NCBI GenBank assembly: GCA_964572965.1
Contig: CAZNHL010000049.1
Location: forward strand, 1-35,340
Origin: CAZNHL01 sp964572965
GTDB lineage: Bacteria; Bacteroidota; Bacteroidia; Cytophagales; UBA9547
DNA: 35,340 nt
Direction of reading: 5' to 3'
This document shows positions 1 through 7,282 of the stretch, in pieces (within the stretch, counting starts at the first letter, position 1; each line of letters opens with the position of its first letter). Below the pieces are notes generated by a model. The model worked only from the letters and a program-made list of their open reading frames with translations, made no database searches and was not told the origin of the DNA. The position numbers and the translations under genes are program-made.

Positions 1-69
1 TCAGAATCCCGGTTAAGCGGATCAGGTAAGGTGTGCCGAAACGGATACTCAATTATTTTTTTATTGATA
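1..69. repeat. Dispersed intergenic repeat, copy A (truncated by window edge)
   Basis: The first ~69 bases align with 2883-2951 in the same orientation: both begin TCAGAATCCC, continue GGTTAA, share AAGGT, GAAACG and ATAC, and end ATTGATA, with scattered substitutions between. The copy reaches the last codons of the neighbouring permease gene, though similarity there may be only AT-richness. It looks like a decayed member of an interspersed family; the left end is outside the window. Confidence 0.6.
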
Positions 70-1165
70 GAATATTTCTCAATCTTCTGATCAGGGATAT
101 TTGTACAGCATTATTAGGAGGGCCGAGAATATATCCCAGAGGCACTAAATTAGGCACATTGTCGAGTATTACTTTTAACATAGCAGTAATAGGAATAGAC
201 AGAATCATGCCTGAAATTCCCCATGTATAACCTCCGATAAGTAAGACCAGCATTGATACTAATGGATTGAGACTAACGGATGATCCTGTAATATTGGGTG
301 TTATAAAATTACCTTCTAACAACTGAACAATTTTAAACCATGCCAATATTGCAATAGGATAGAAAATGCTATCTGTCATTGCCAGAGCATATATGGCAGG
401 TACCATTGAGCCTATGATGATGCCAATATATGGTATCACTGTAAGCATGGCACAAAATGTTCCAAAGAATAGAGCATGGTCTATACCAATCAGCATTAAA
501 CCTGTTACATTAAGAATGGCTATAATAAGTGTAACAGTTGCTAAACCTGTAAAATATTTATAAGTCACTCTTTGAATCCTTTTCTCAATAATCAAATAAC
601 GTTGTATATGTTGGTCAGCAATAATCATATATATGAAGTTTTTAGCCATGTTCCTGTAATAGAGCATAAAAAACATATAAAGAGGTATAAGCACAAGGTT
701 GGTAATCAAGGATGTTGTTGAAGTAATAAGGCTGTTTAATATCATGCTCCCTTGTTCCATTATAGAACTTGTATTGTCAGTAATGAAAGTTATTGCTTTG
801 CCTGATTTTATATGGAGGTATTTTTCAAGAACAGTCTGTAATTGGGCAATAATAATAATTAATCGTTCTTCAATTTTAGGGAGGTCATTTGAAAAGTCTG
901 CAAGGTTACTGGCCACCAGGTAAATAATGCCAAACATGAGAAATGACATTGAAAATAAGGTAAGTAAAATAGCCAGCCAGCGAGGTGTTCTTTTTTCAAG
1001 TGTTTTACAAATTGGAAGTACAAAAAGAGAAAGAACAAAAGCATAAGTAAGAGGTATAAAAAGCGCCTCCCAGGTAATCAGAATAAAAAACAGGCATATG
1101 ATACTGACTAAGACAGCCATTATACTTACTTCAATTGGTAAACTGTTTTTTTCTTTCGGAGTCAT
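53..1165 (-). CDS. AI-2E family transporter (PerM/YdiK-like permease)
   Basis: A 370-residue inner-membrane protein of the AI-2E/PerM family, whose members are proposed to export small molecules or ions; the substrate here cannot be read from sequence. It starts at an ATG. Two hydrophobic segments lie near residues 14-55 and another at about 64-88. An amphipathic middle (about 90-140) is followed by a hydrophobic stretch near 145-170. The C-terminal half has four or five membrane segments, including the family's glycine- and proline-rich region around residues 240-330 (IPYIGIIIG, LNPLVSMLVLLIGG). The length is normal for the family. It is divergent from the Nudix gene, with about 100 bp between. 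The family assignment is firm; a role in AI-2 transport is not implied. Confidence 0.88.
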   Translation of the reverse strand: MTPKEKNSLPIEVSIMAVLVSIICLFFILITWEALFIPLTYAFVLSLFVLPICKTLEKRTPRWLAILLTLFSMSFLMFGIIYLVASNLADFSNDLPKIEERLIIIIAQLQTVLEKYLHIKSGKAITFITDNTSSIMEQGSMILNSLITSTTSLITNLVLIPLYMFFMLYYRNMAKNFIYMIIADQHIQRYLIIEKRIQRVTYKYFTGLATVTLIIAILNVTGLMLIGIDHALFFGTFCAMLTVIPYIGIIIGSMVPAIYALAMTDSIFYPIAILAWFKIVQLLEGNFITPNITGSSVSLNPLVSMLVLLIGGYTWGISGMILSIPITAMLKVILDNVPNLVPLGYILGPPNNAVQISLIRRLRNILSIKK

Positions 1166-1269
1166 AACTGTAATGAGAAATACTAAAATAAGTATATAGC
1201 AGGCATTTGCAAAATTTAGTATTCATCTTCTTGATTTCATTAAATTGCGATACCTAAAGCTTGATTTCG

Positions 1270-1905
1270 ATGACGTTTTTGAAACTGATTGATGACATAA
1301 AAAAGAGCCTGTTAAATCCTTTACCAGGCTTGAGTGTTCAATTGTCTTTGTTGTCTAAAGAAAGGTATCAGGAATATGAAAAAAGGCATATCAGTTATGA
1401 TTTGAATACTGTAAGGCAGAGTAGTGTAATGGTTATGCTTTATGAAAAAGAAGGAGAGGTATATTTTCCGCTTATTCAGCGACCGGAATATGATGGAACA
1501 CATAGTGGGCAGATTGCATTGCCGGGAGGTAAAAAGGATCCCGAAGATACTGATGTAATTGAGACCGCATTACGAGAAACTTTTGAAGAAATTGGTATAG
1601 AAAGAGAGAAAATAGAAGTACTTGGCTTGCTGAGTCCAGTCTTTATTCCGCCCAGTGGTTTTTTAGTGAATGTTGTGATTGGTTATTGTAAGGATAAACC
1701 AACTTTTGTTCCAAGCCCTTATGAGGTAGCTGCTTTAATAGAGTTTCCTCTTCGTGTATTATCAGAACCGTATGCAATTGAAGAAAGAAAAGTAGTAAGT
1801 TCCATAAACTGGCAAATGAAAGCTCCTGGCTATGTGTATGACGGGCGTTTTGTGTGGGGAGCAACTGCTATGATATTGACTGAGCTCAGAGAACTTGTAA
1901 AATAA
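1270..1905 (+). CDS. Nudix hydrolase, CoA pyrophosphatase (NudL-like)
   Basis: A 211-residue Nudix hydrolase resembling the CoA-diphosphatase subgroup, which cleaves CoA to 3',5'-ADP and 4'-phosphopantetheine. The subgroup's SGQIALPGG element comes just before a Nudix box of the form GGKKDPEDTD...TALRETFEEIGI. The REtxEE core that binds the metal is intact, and Asp stands at the first acidic position, as is usual in this subgroup. I start it at the ATG at 1270; a TTG at 1261 in the same frame would add three residues and has no advantage. It ends directly in a strong hairpin at 1904-1940. Substrate specificity is inferred from the motif only. Confidence 0.85.
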   Translation: MTFLKLIDDIKKSLLNPLPGLSVQLSLLSKERYQEYEKRHISYDLNTVRQSSVMVMLYEKEGEVYFPLIQRPEYDGTHSGQIALPGGKKDPEDTDVIETALRETFEEIGIEREKIEVLGLLSPVFIPPSGFLVNVVIGYCKDKPTFVPSPYEVAALIEFPLRVLSEPYAIEERKVVSSINWQMKAPGYVYDGRFVWGATAMILTELRELVK

Positions 1906-1940
1906 AGGTTTCTGCATTTGTGCAGAAACCTTTATTTTAT
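1904..1940. terminator. Rho-independent terminator after Nudix gene
   Basis: Near-perfect inverted repeat: AAAGGTTTCTGC, a six-base loop, then GCAGAAACCTTT followed by ATTTTAT. It overlaps the Nudix stop codon. The A-rich left flank means it could also stop transcription of the minus-strand relic at 1956-2260. Confidence 0.88.
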
Positions 1941-1955
1941 AAATAGTTTTGGTTA

Positions 1956-2260
1956 TTACTCAATAACTTTTTTACCTTTTCCATTGCCTATGGAAAGGAA
2001 GTAAACTCCTTTGGCACAGTGTTGCCCGCTTCATCAGTCGCTGTATAAGTCTCAGTAGTTGTTCCAATAGGGAAAGTCGCACCGCTTCCAAGACCAGCAG
2101 TAAGAGTAACTGTTGGTGTATTTGTACAGTTATCTGTTGTAGTTGGTACAGCATAAGTATAAACACCTGCTTCAATTATAACATCAGACGGACAGTTATT
2201 AAATACATGAGAGATAGCATCTGTTGTTGTTAAAACAGTACTACATGCGCCGCTTAACAT
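1956..2260 (-). pseudogene. Relic of a T9SS-secreted HYR-domain protein (3' end, frameshifted)
   Basis: The open stretch from 2260 to about 2010 encodes most of one hyalin-repeat (HYR) domain: NCPSDVIIEAG, then TDNC, then SGATFPIGTTT and YTATDEAGNT, all diagnostic of these Ig-like repeats. Directly after it, in another frame, 1956-2012 reads KGVYFLSIGNGKGKKVIE and a stop. This has the form of the last strand of a type A T9SS C-terminal sorting domain. Domain and sorting tail are therefore joined out of frame near 2010-2016, most simply by a deletion that removed the rest of the sorting domain. The 5' end is also missing: no signal peptide or further repeats lie upstream. The ATG at 2260 is probably fortuitous. 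Family identities are from memory; the frame break is directly visible. Confidence 0.7.
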
Positions 2261-2393
2261 ACAGCTAATAGCCCTGAAGGTTAGGGAATTTAAATTTTAT
2301 TTTCCAAGACATATTTTTGTTCCTGAAGCATGTCTTTGAATTTTGTTTGTACTATTTTGCACATCTTAAATCGAAAAAAATATACATAGTTTA

Positions 2394-2741
2394 ATGGAAG
2401 TATACGGAATAAAAAACTGTGATACAGTGAAGAAGGCGCTCAAATGGTTAAATCAAAATAATATCGTGTATACTTTTCATGACTTCAAAAAGGAGGGCGT
2501 TGCTTTATCCAAATTAGAAGAATGGCAGGCTAAGGCAGGTATTGATAAATTGTTGAATCGAAAAGGTACAACTTGGCGCGGGCTCAGTGAAGATGAAAAA
2601 AAATCGGCAGAACAGTTACAGGGAGCCTATTCTTTAATGCAGAAAAATACAAGTATCATAAAACGTCCTGTAATTGAAAATGAAGGTGTTTTTGTTTTGG
2701 GTTTTGATGAATCTGAATATCAGAATACCTTTAAAACATAA
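2394..2741 (+). CDS. Spx/MgsR/YffB-like ArsC-family protein
   Basis: A 115-residue thioredoxin-fold protein of the ArsC/Spx family. The N-terminal strand and active-site loop read YGIKNCDTVKKALKWL, with the single family cysteine at residue 9. The conserved middle KGTTWRGL and the late KRPVI segment (cis-Pro) match YffB-like members. It lacks a second CXXC cysteine. Such proteins are called arsenate-reductase-like, but most YffB/Spx types are not arsenate reductases; glutathione-dependent reduction or a regulatory role are alternatives. No arsenic genes lie nearby. It stands alone between the HYR relic and a repeat-rich spacer. ATG start, 10-20 bases after an A-rich leader. Confidence 0.85.
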   Translation: MEVYGIKNCDTVKKALKWLNQNNIVYTFHDFKKEGVALSKLEEWQAKAGIDKLLNRKGTTWRGLSEDEKKSAEQLQGAYSLMQKNTSIIKRPVIENEGVFVLGFDESEYQNTFKT

Positions 2742-2779
2742 ATTTATTAATGACTCGCTTCTACGAACCTTCTTATGTT

Positions 2780-2812
2780 TTCTCCCGCAGATAACGCAGA
2801 ATTTCGCAGATT
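2780..2812. repeat. CGCAGA-type short repeat cluster
   Basis: Three CGCAGA words at 2786, 2795 and 2805, preceded by TCTCC. From memory, similar CGCAGATT-containing intergenic repeats are common in Bacteroidota. Here only a fragment remains. Confidence 0.45.
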
Positions 2813-2882
2813 AGGATTGAAAACTCCGGTGCTACAAACCCTGAAAATTTAACAATCAATAAAATCTATGCCATCAGTGAGA

Positions 2883-2951
2883 TCAGAATCCCTGGTTAAA
2901 ACGAATAAGGTACGATGAAACGAATACCCAATAATTTATTTTTAATTGATA
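2883..2951. repeat. Dispersed intergenic repeat, copy B
   Basis: Aligns with 1-69 (copy A) over its length in the same orientation. The best matching words are TCAGAATCCC, GGTTAA, AAGGT, GAAACG and ATTGATA. Neither copy has an open frame or obvious terminal inverted repeats. Confidence 0.6.
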
Positions 2952-3063
2952 CTGAATTGATTTTTTAAGTGGGAAATTATGTTTTCTATTTTCCTGAGCA
3001 GTATTTTTTAATTTTTATGATGTGAAAACTTCAGGATTACAAATGTTAATGTCCGAAGCGTAT

Positions 3064-3103
3064 AAAAGGAAAGAGCTGATATTCATATCAGCTCTTTCCT
3101 TTT
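3064..3103. terminator. Terminator of the PorE/PorP/protease operon
   Basis: A 19-base perfect inverted repeat (AAAAGGAAAGAGCTGATAT and its complement) around a two-base centre. It overlaps the stop codon of the OmpA-family gene. A-runs on the left become a U-tract for minus-strand transcription. Confidence 0.9.
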
Positions 3104-5315
3104 ATTGTTTTTTCCCTTGTTGAGGTTTTATCAGAAGGAACTCGGTACGTCTGTTTATACTTTGACCAATCAGGTTGTCATTGCCATCAGGAGTCCTGTT
3201 TGGTGCAATTGGCTTAGTTTCACCCATCCCTTTTGCTTGTAGTCTTTGTGGCTCAATGCCTTTTGCAATTAAATGTTTTAATACATTTTCAGCTCTTTTT
3301 TGAGATAAGGTCATATTATATTTATGAGACCCTCTGTCATCTGTATGGGAAGTAATAAGGATTTTGTCCTTAGGGTGTGCTTTTAAAAAAGGAATCAGTA
3401 TAGAGTCCAACACTGCTATGGCATCCTCATTTAATGTAGTCTGGTTTGACTCGTATTGAATATCTTTCAAAACGAATGGGCTACCTTCTGTCGGGTTCTC
3501 ATTGACAATAGCATATATCTTGTCATTGATCTTTGTTTTAGGTTTCAATACCAGATCTTTGTCAATTACATCAGCAGATGCCATGTCTCTGGTTGCAACA
3601 ACCAATGTGTCTTTTTCGAATCCTGGAAGATCAATAGAAAACTCATAACGATGGTTCTTGTCAAGAGGGTATCTTACTTTACAGTCAGTAAGTCTGATAG
3701 TGTCAGATTTCTTTTCGTTTGTTTTCAAGTCGTATGCCTGTATTTGAAGTAATTTTCCTGCACACGGAACAGAGTCAGGCGCTATTACTGCTAAATCAAG
3801 CGTACAGTTGAACGGCTTTGGTGGTAATACTTCAAATGCGAAAATATCATCACAACAAGTTTCATGGAAGTAAGGAGTACCACCGGGACGGTTAGAGACA
3901 AAAAAACCTGTTTTACCATTGCTACTTAAATTGTAACCCAATTCATCCTGAGGTGAATTGATTGGGAATGATAAGTTTTTCGGTTTGCTGAATCTTGCAC
4001 CTTCTTCCTGCATTTTAAAGATATCCAACCCCCCGGCTGTTGCCTGTCCGTTTGAGCTGAAGTAAAACGTTTGAGTAGGTATATGGAAAAACGGTGTACA
4101 TTCAGTTTCTGAGGTGTTAACCCAGCCGAAATTGGCCGGTTTTTGCCATACTTTTTTAGCGCTGTTATAGGAGGTATACCATATGTCAAGTCCGCCTTTT
4201 CCGCCCGGTCGGTCTGAAACGAAGTATAAATATTCTGTTCTGTTATTGGCCGGTATTCCCTGTCCTTTAATAGCTTTAGCCTTAGGTTTTGGCTGGTGCT
4301 TGTTTGTTGCCTTAGCACTATCACTTGTAGTTTTAACAGGTGTAACAGGTATTAATGTATCAACTACAATTGTTGGTTGTGTCGATGTGAAACCATCCAG
4401 ATTGATAGGATCCGGTAATAATGCAGGTGTGCTCCACTTATCTTTTACTTTTTCTGTAACATACAGTTTACAGGTCACATGTCCTTTGTTGTTTGCCGAA
4501 CATTTAGTGAAATAAAACCTTTCGGAATAAGGAGAGTAGGCAAAGTTCCCCATATCCATATGTGGGTCATTAATTACTTCAAAAGGACCTTTGTCTTCCC
4601 AGGTTGTTCCGTTTCTTTCTGCTTTATGAATTTGGCGAACAGGCTTTTTCTCTTTGTACTCTTCTTTATTATTGAAGTATTGCAATGTTTCCATTCGTAA
4701 AGTTCCGAATAGTAACGTGCTGTCATTCAATAGGAAAGGGGAGAATTCAGTATGGGGTTGATTGATCTGTGCCCCTGCATTTTCTATGGTAGTATTTTCA
4801 GGAAAATCTTTAAAAACAATACCACTGTCACAGCCGGCTATTTCTTTTGCCAGTATGAACTTGAAGTTTTTGTCACCTATACCGCCTGATTCTTTTTTGA
4901 ATTCATTGTAATTTTTCTTGGCATCAAGGTATTTGCCCTGCATCTTTTGCATTTGAGCTTTGAAATATAGCGCCAAAGGGTATTCTGAATTGTCTTTATC
5001 AGCTACATAACTATACTCCTTTTCAGCTTTCACGTAGTTTCTTGAAAGACGATATAGTTCAGCAAGTTGGAAACGGTCATCAATGTCTGACGAATCCCTT
5101 TTTATTACTTCTTCATAATAGAAGAGTGCTGTGTAAACGTCTCCTGTTTGCAGTGCATGCTTGGCACGGGCTTTCATTTTAGGAGAGCTGATGTTTCTGT
5201 CAATATCTGCCTCTGCCTGGGCAAAAGAGGTCAGTGTTGGTATGGTAATTAAAAATAATGCTATCAATAGAGTCAGGGACTGAATTCCTGAAACTACTTT
5301 TGTTAAAATATTCAT
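3102..5315 (-). CDS. PorE-like OmpA-family protein (TPR + PD40 propeller + OmpA)
   Basis: A 737-residue exported protein with the domain order of the T9SS component PorE. A signal peptide ends near residue 33 (SFAQA). TPR-like helices cover about 45-170 (YTALFYYEEVIKRD). A WD40/PD40-type propeller covers about 180-490, with repeated strands such as YLYFVSDRPGGKGGLDIW, FYFSSNGQATAGGLDIF and GFFVSNRPGG. A beta-sandwich-like stretch at about 500-600 is followed by an OmpA C-terminal peptidoglycan-binding domain at about 620-737 (SHTDDRGSHKYN...LSQKRAENV). The likely role is to tether a secretion complex to peptidoglycan in the periplasm. It is the last gene of an operon, 22 bp after the PorP-like gene. 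Bacteroidota carry many paralogues, so the partner is likely the adjacent PorP/PKD set rather than the core secretion machine. Confidence 0.85.
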   Translation of the reverse strand: MNILTKVVSGIQSLTLLIALFLITIPTLTSFAQAEADIDRNISSPKMKARAKHALQTGDVYTALFYYEEVIKRDSSDIDDRFQLAELYRLSRNYVKAEKEYSYVADKDNSEYPLALYFKAQMQKMQGKYLDAKKNYNEFKKESGGIGDKNFKFILAKEIAGCDSGIVFKDFPENTTIENAGAQINQPHTEFSPFLLNDSTLLFGTLRMETLQYFNNKEEYKEKKPVRQIHKAERNGTTWEDKGPFEVINDPHMDMGNFAYSPYSERFYFTKCSANNKGHVTCKLYVTEKVKDKWSTPALLPDPINLDGFTSTQPTIVVDTLIPVTPVKTTSDSAKATNKHQPKPKAKAIKGQGIPANNRTEYLYFVSDRPGGKGGLDIWYTSYNSAKKVWQKPANFGWVNTSETECTPFFHIPTQTFYFSSNGQATAGGLDIFKMQEEGARFSKPKNLSFPINSPQDELGYNLSSNGKTGFFVSNRPGGTPYFHETCCDDIFAFEVLPPKPFNCTLDLAVIAPDSVPCAGKLLQIQAYDLKTNEKKSDTIRLTDCKVRYPLDKNHRYEFSIDLPGFEKDTLVVATRDMASADVIDKDLVLKPKTKINDKIYAIVNENPTEGSPFVLKDIQYESNQTTLNEDAIAVLDSILIPFLKAHPKDKILITSHTDDRGSHKYNMTLSQKRAENVLKHLIAKGIEPQRLQAKGMGETKPIAPNRTPDGNDNLIGQSINRRTEFLLIKPQQGKKQ

Positions 5316-5337
5316 GCTTTCCTTTAATTAATAGAGA

Positions 5338-6333
5338 TTAATAGCGGTCACAAGGCACGGTAATCTTGCCAGGGATTCTGCTAGGAGTAGTATAAGAAAG
5401 AGAGATTTCCCAAGCTGATTTGCTCCTGGAATTCTTGCTTAGGGTTGACACGTTGAAATCCCAGCTAAAACCGAATATTAATCTGTTATAGCTAAATCCT
5501 GCTGTAGCAATAGCTGCATCACTATTTGCTGCACTTCCTCTGTAACCTGCACCCACTAAAACACCTACGTTCTCTTTTAGTTTTTTATTGACATTGGCAC
5601 CAATAATAAGATTGGTAGCCTGTGCCATATTCATATAAAGAATCTGTGGAGTAAGCCATAGTTTCGGTGAAAAGTAATAAGCGGCAGATGCATTGAACAC
5701 ATGGCGGAAAGGTGTAGCCTGTCCTGCCGAGATGAATTTGTCCTGCGCTTTATTAATGTTGAAAAGGCCATATCCTGCCGAGACCATTGTTTTTCCAAAC
5801 ATATGTCTCCAGCTGGCACCTGCATTAAAAGAAGGATAGCTCCATGAGTTTTGCAAACCGCTTTCCCCACTTGCAAAAGACTGGTCAAAGCTACCTGTTG
5901 AATAATTCCATTGTTCCGGAAGCGTTTGGTTACTTAAATCAACACGGCGGAAAACCATACCGCCCTGAACTCCTAAACGGAAGAAGTGTTTATTGATATC
6001 CTTTTGGTAGCTTACAGAAAGGTATGCCTTATTCGTATTTAAAAACGCAGAACTAACCTGATCATTCATGAAAATTGCTCCTACAGCAAATTCATCCGGA
6101 AAACGCAGGAACTTCTTTTCCAGAGAAATCATATTGGTCTTAATAGGTTCTGCAACCTGAGCCCATTGACTTCTGGAGTTAAAAGTAGCTCGTATATCAC
6201 CATCATACTGACCTGTATAGGCAGGATTTAATGATAAATTAGACGTATAGTACTGTGTTAAATGAACATCCTGTCCATAGACTGATGAAGAAACAAGTAC
6301 AAGTGTTAAAAAGTATATATAAATAGATTTCAT
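5338..6333 (-). CDS. Type IX secretion membrane protein, PorP/SprF family
   Basis: A 331-residue outer-membrane beta-barrel protein. A signal peptide ends at VYGQ (about residue 20), and the mature start DVHLTQYYTSNLSLNPAYTGQYDG is the typical opening of the PorP/SprF family. Later alternating hydrophobic strands end in aromatic residues. SprF-type paralogues encoded beside type B CTD proteins are needed for secretion or attachment of that specific cargo, as for SprB in Flavobacterium. The neighbouring divergent PKD protein has such a CTD, so a cognate role is inferred. It sits 19 bp downstream of the metalloprotease gene and 22 bp upstream of the PorE-like gene. Confidence 0.9.
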   Translation of the reverse strand: MKSIYIYFLTLVLVSSSVYGQDVHLTQYYTSNLSLNPAYTGQYDGDIRATFNSRSQWAQVAEPIKTNMISLEKKFLRFPDEFAVGAIFMNDQVSSAFLNTNKAYLSVSYQKDINKHFFRLGVQGGMVFRRVDLSNQTLPEQWNYSTGSFDQSFASGESGLQNSWSYPSFNAGASWRHMFGKTMVSAGYGLFNINKAQDKFISAGQATPFRHVFNASAAYYFSPKLWLTPQILYMNMAQATNLIIGANVNKKLKENVGVLVGAGYRGSAANSDAAIATAGFSYNRLIFGFSWDFNVSTLSKNSRSKSAWEISLSYTTPSRIPGKITVPCDRY

Positions 6334-6352
6334 TGATAAAATTCTTTCGATA

Positions 6353-7162
6353 TTACCACATTACTGGGTGGCTAAGATAATAATTGGCCATTTTAACGTA
6401 CTGGCCATGAGTGAATTTCGGGCAGCGGCATTTTTTATAATAACCCATTACGTTAGCCACATCAGGGTTATAGAAATCTCCATTAGTATCTTTTCCATTG
6501 TAAATAAACTCACAAGCGTCATTTACATATTCAGATAGACTTTTTGATTCATCGTAAGGATCTGCCGGCGTATCACATACACCATCCCCGGCAGTAGCAC
6601 AATTGCTGCCGTTTACTAATTCGAGACCGTCTGTAGGCGAAAAAGTATGATCAAGGCTGAAATAGTGCCCTAATTCATGTGCAATTGTGCTGGAAGTAGC
6701 ACAATCTCCTTTTAATATAAGTATACCGCCTGTTGTAGGCATATTGATGCCTCCAAGAGTAGCATTGCCACATATAGCAATTCCGGGCTCTGTATGTCCT
6801 TCTACAAAGAACATATTGATGCGATTATCAAGACGGGCTTGTGTATATAGCTCTTTCTGAGTTCTGTCGTTTACGCTGTTGTAATTATAGTTGTAAAAAT
6901 ATTTGAACTCACAAATAGTAAAAGACACTCCTATAGGAGCAAAGTAAGTATTTACAACTTTTAACTCACTTAAAATGTGAGCTTCTGTAATTCCGGCTAC
7001 ACTGTCTTCATTAGTGACAATGTGGGCAACAATAAGAAATTCTTTATTGACTTTCGGTATAGGAGTTATTTCTCCTCCTGTGCTGTGAACTGGAGATAGA
7101 TTTGTTAGCAGCAGGCTGATTAATATCAATAGCCGTACGCTAAGAAAAGTTAAATTCTTCAC
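6353..7162 (-). CDS. Secreted M43-like zinc metalloprotease (pappalysin family)
   Basis: A 269-residue exported metalloprotease. The signal peptide is about residues 1-28 (hydrophobic core LLILISLLLTNL). The metzincin zinc site is HELGHYFSLDH (His162, Glu163, His166, His172), with Ser where M43 enzymes usually have Gly. The family's GDGVCDTPADP element is at 192-202 and the Met-turn NVMGYY is around Met239. The start codon is GTG at 7162: no ATG fits, and the signal peptide begins right there. There is no T9SS sorting domain after the catalytic domain, so it is probably periplasmic or released by another route. It is the first gene of the operon with the PorP-like and PorE-like genes. The substrate is unknown; the divergent PKD adhesin or its partners are candidates. 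Confidence 0.88.
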   Translation of the reverse strand: MKNLTFLSVRLLILISLLLTNLSPVHSTGGEITPIPKVNKEFLIVAHIVTNEDSVAGITEAHILSELKVVNTYFAPIGVSFTICEFKYFYNYNYNSVNDRTQKELYTQARLDNRINMFFVEGHTEPGIAICGNATLGGINMPTTGGILILKGDCATSSTIAHELGHYFSLDHTFSPTDGLELVNGSNCATAGDGVCDTPADPYDESKSLSEYVNDACEFIYNGKDTNGDFYNPDVANVMGYYKKCRCPKFTHGQYVKMANYYLSHPVMW

Positions 7163-7218
7163 TAGTATTTTTTATTTAAATTATCCATGAGCTTCAGCGA
7201 CTACTGAGTTTTTTTTCT

Positions 7219-7226
7219 TAGTTTTG
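7219..7226 (+). promoter_or_regulatory. Bacteroidota -7 element for the PKD protein gene
   Basis: TAGTTTTG matches TAnnTTTG exactly, 56 bases before the chosen ATG at 7283. No good TTG is seen 19 bases upstream, so only the -7 box supports it. Confidence 0.4.
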
Positions 7227-7282
7227 TCGCACGACGATTGAAATTGCTTAATGGATGCGCAAGGTATCTGTTATTTTGGAAA

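Larger units (their letters stand above)
2742..3101. other. 360-base repeat-rich spacer without genes
   Basis: No coding sequence is visible. It holds a short cluster of CGCAGA words (2786-2812), the second copy of the dispersed repeat (2883-2951), AT-rich filler, and the terminator of the next gene at its right end. Confidence 0.7.

Noticed and set aside
3926..4515. Overlapping open frames inside the PorE-like gene (both strands)
   Set aside because: They are shadows of the 737-codon gene: no start context, low-complexity translations, and the propeller repeats are in the long frame.
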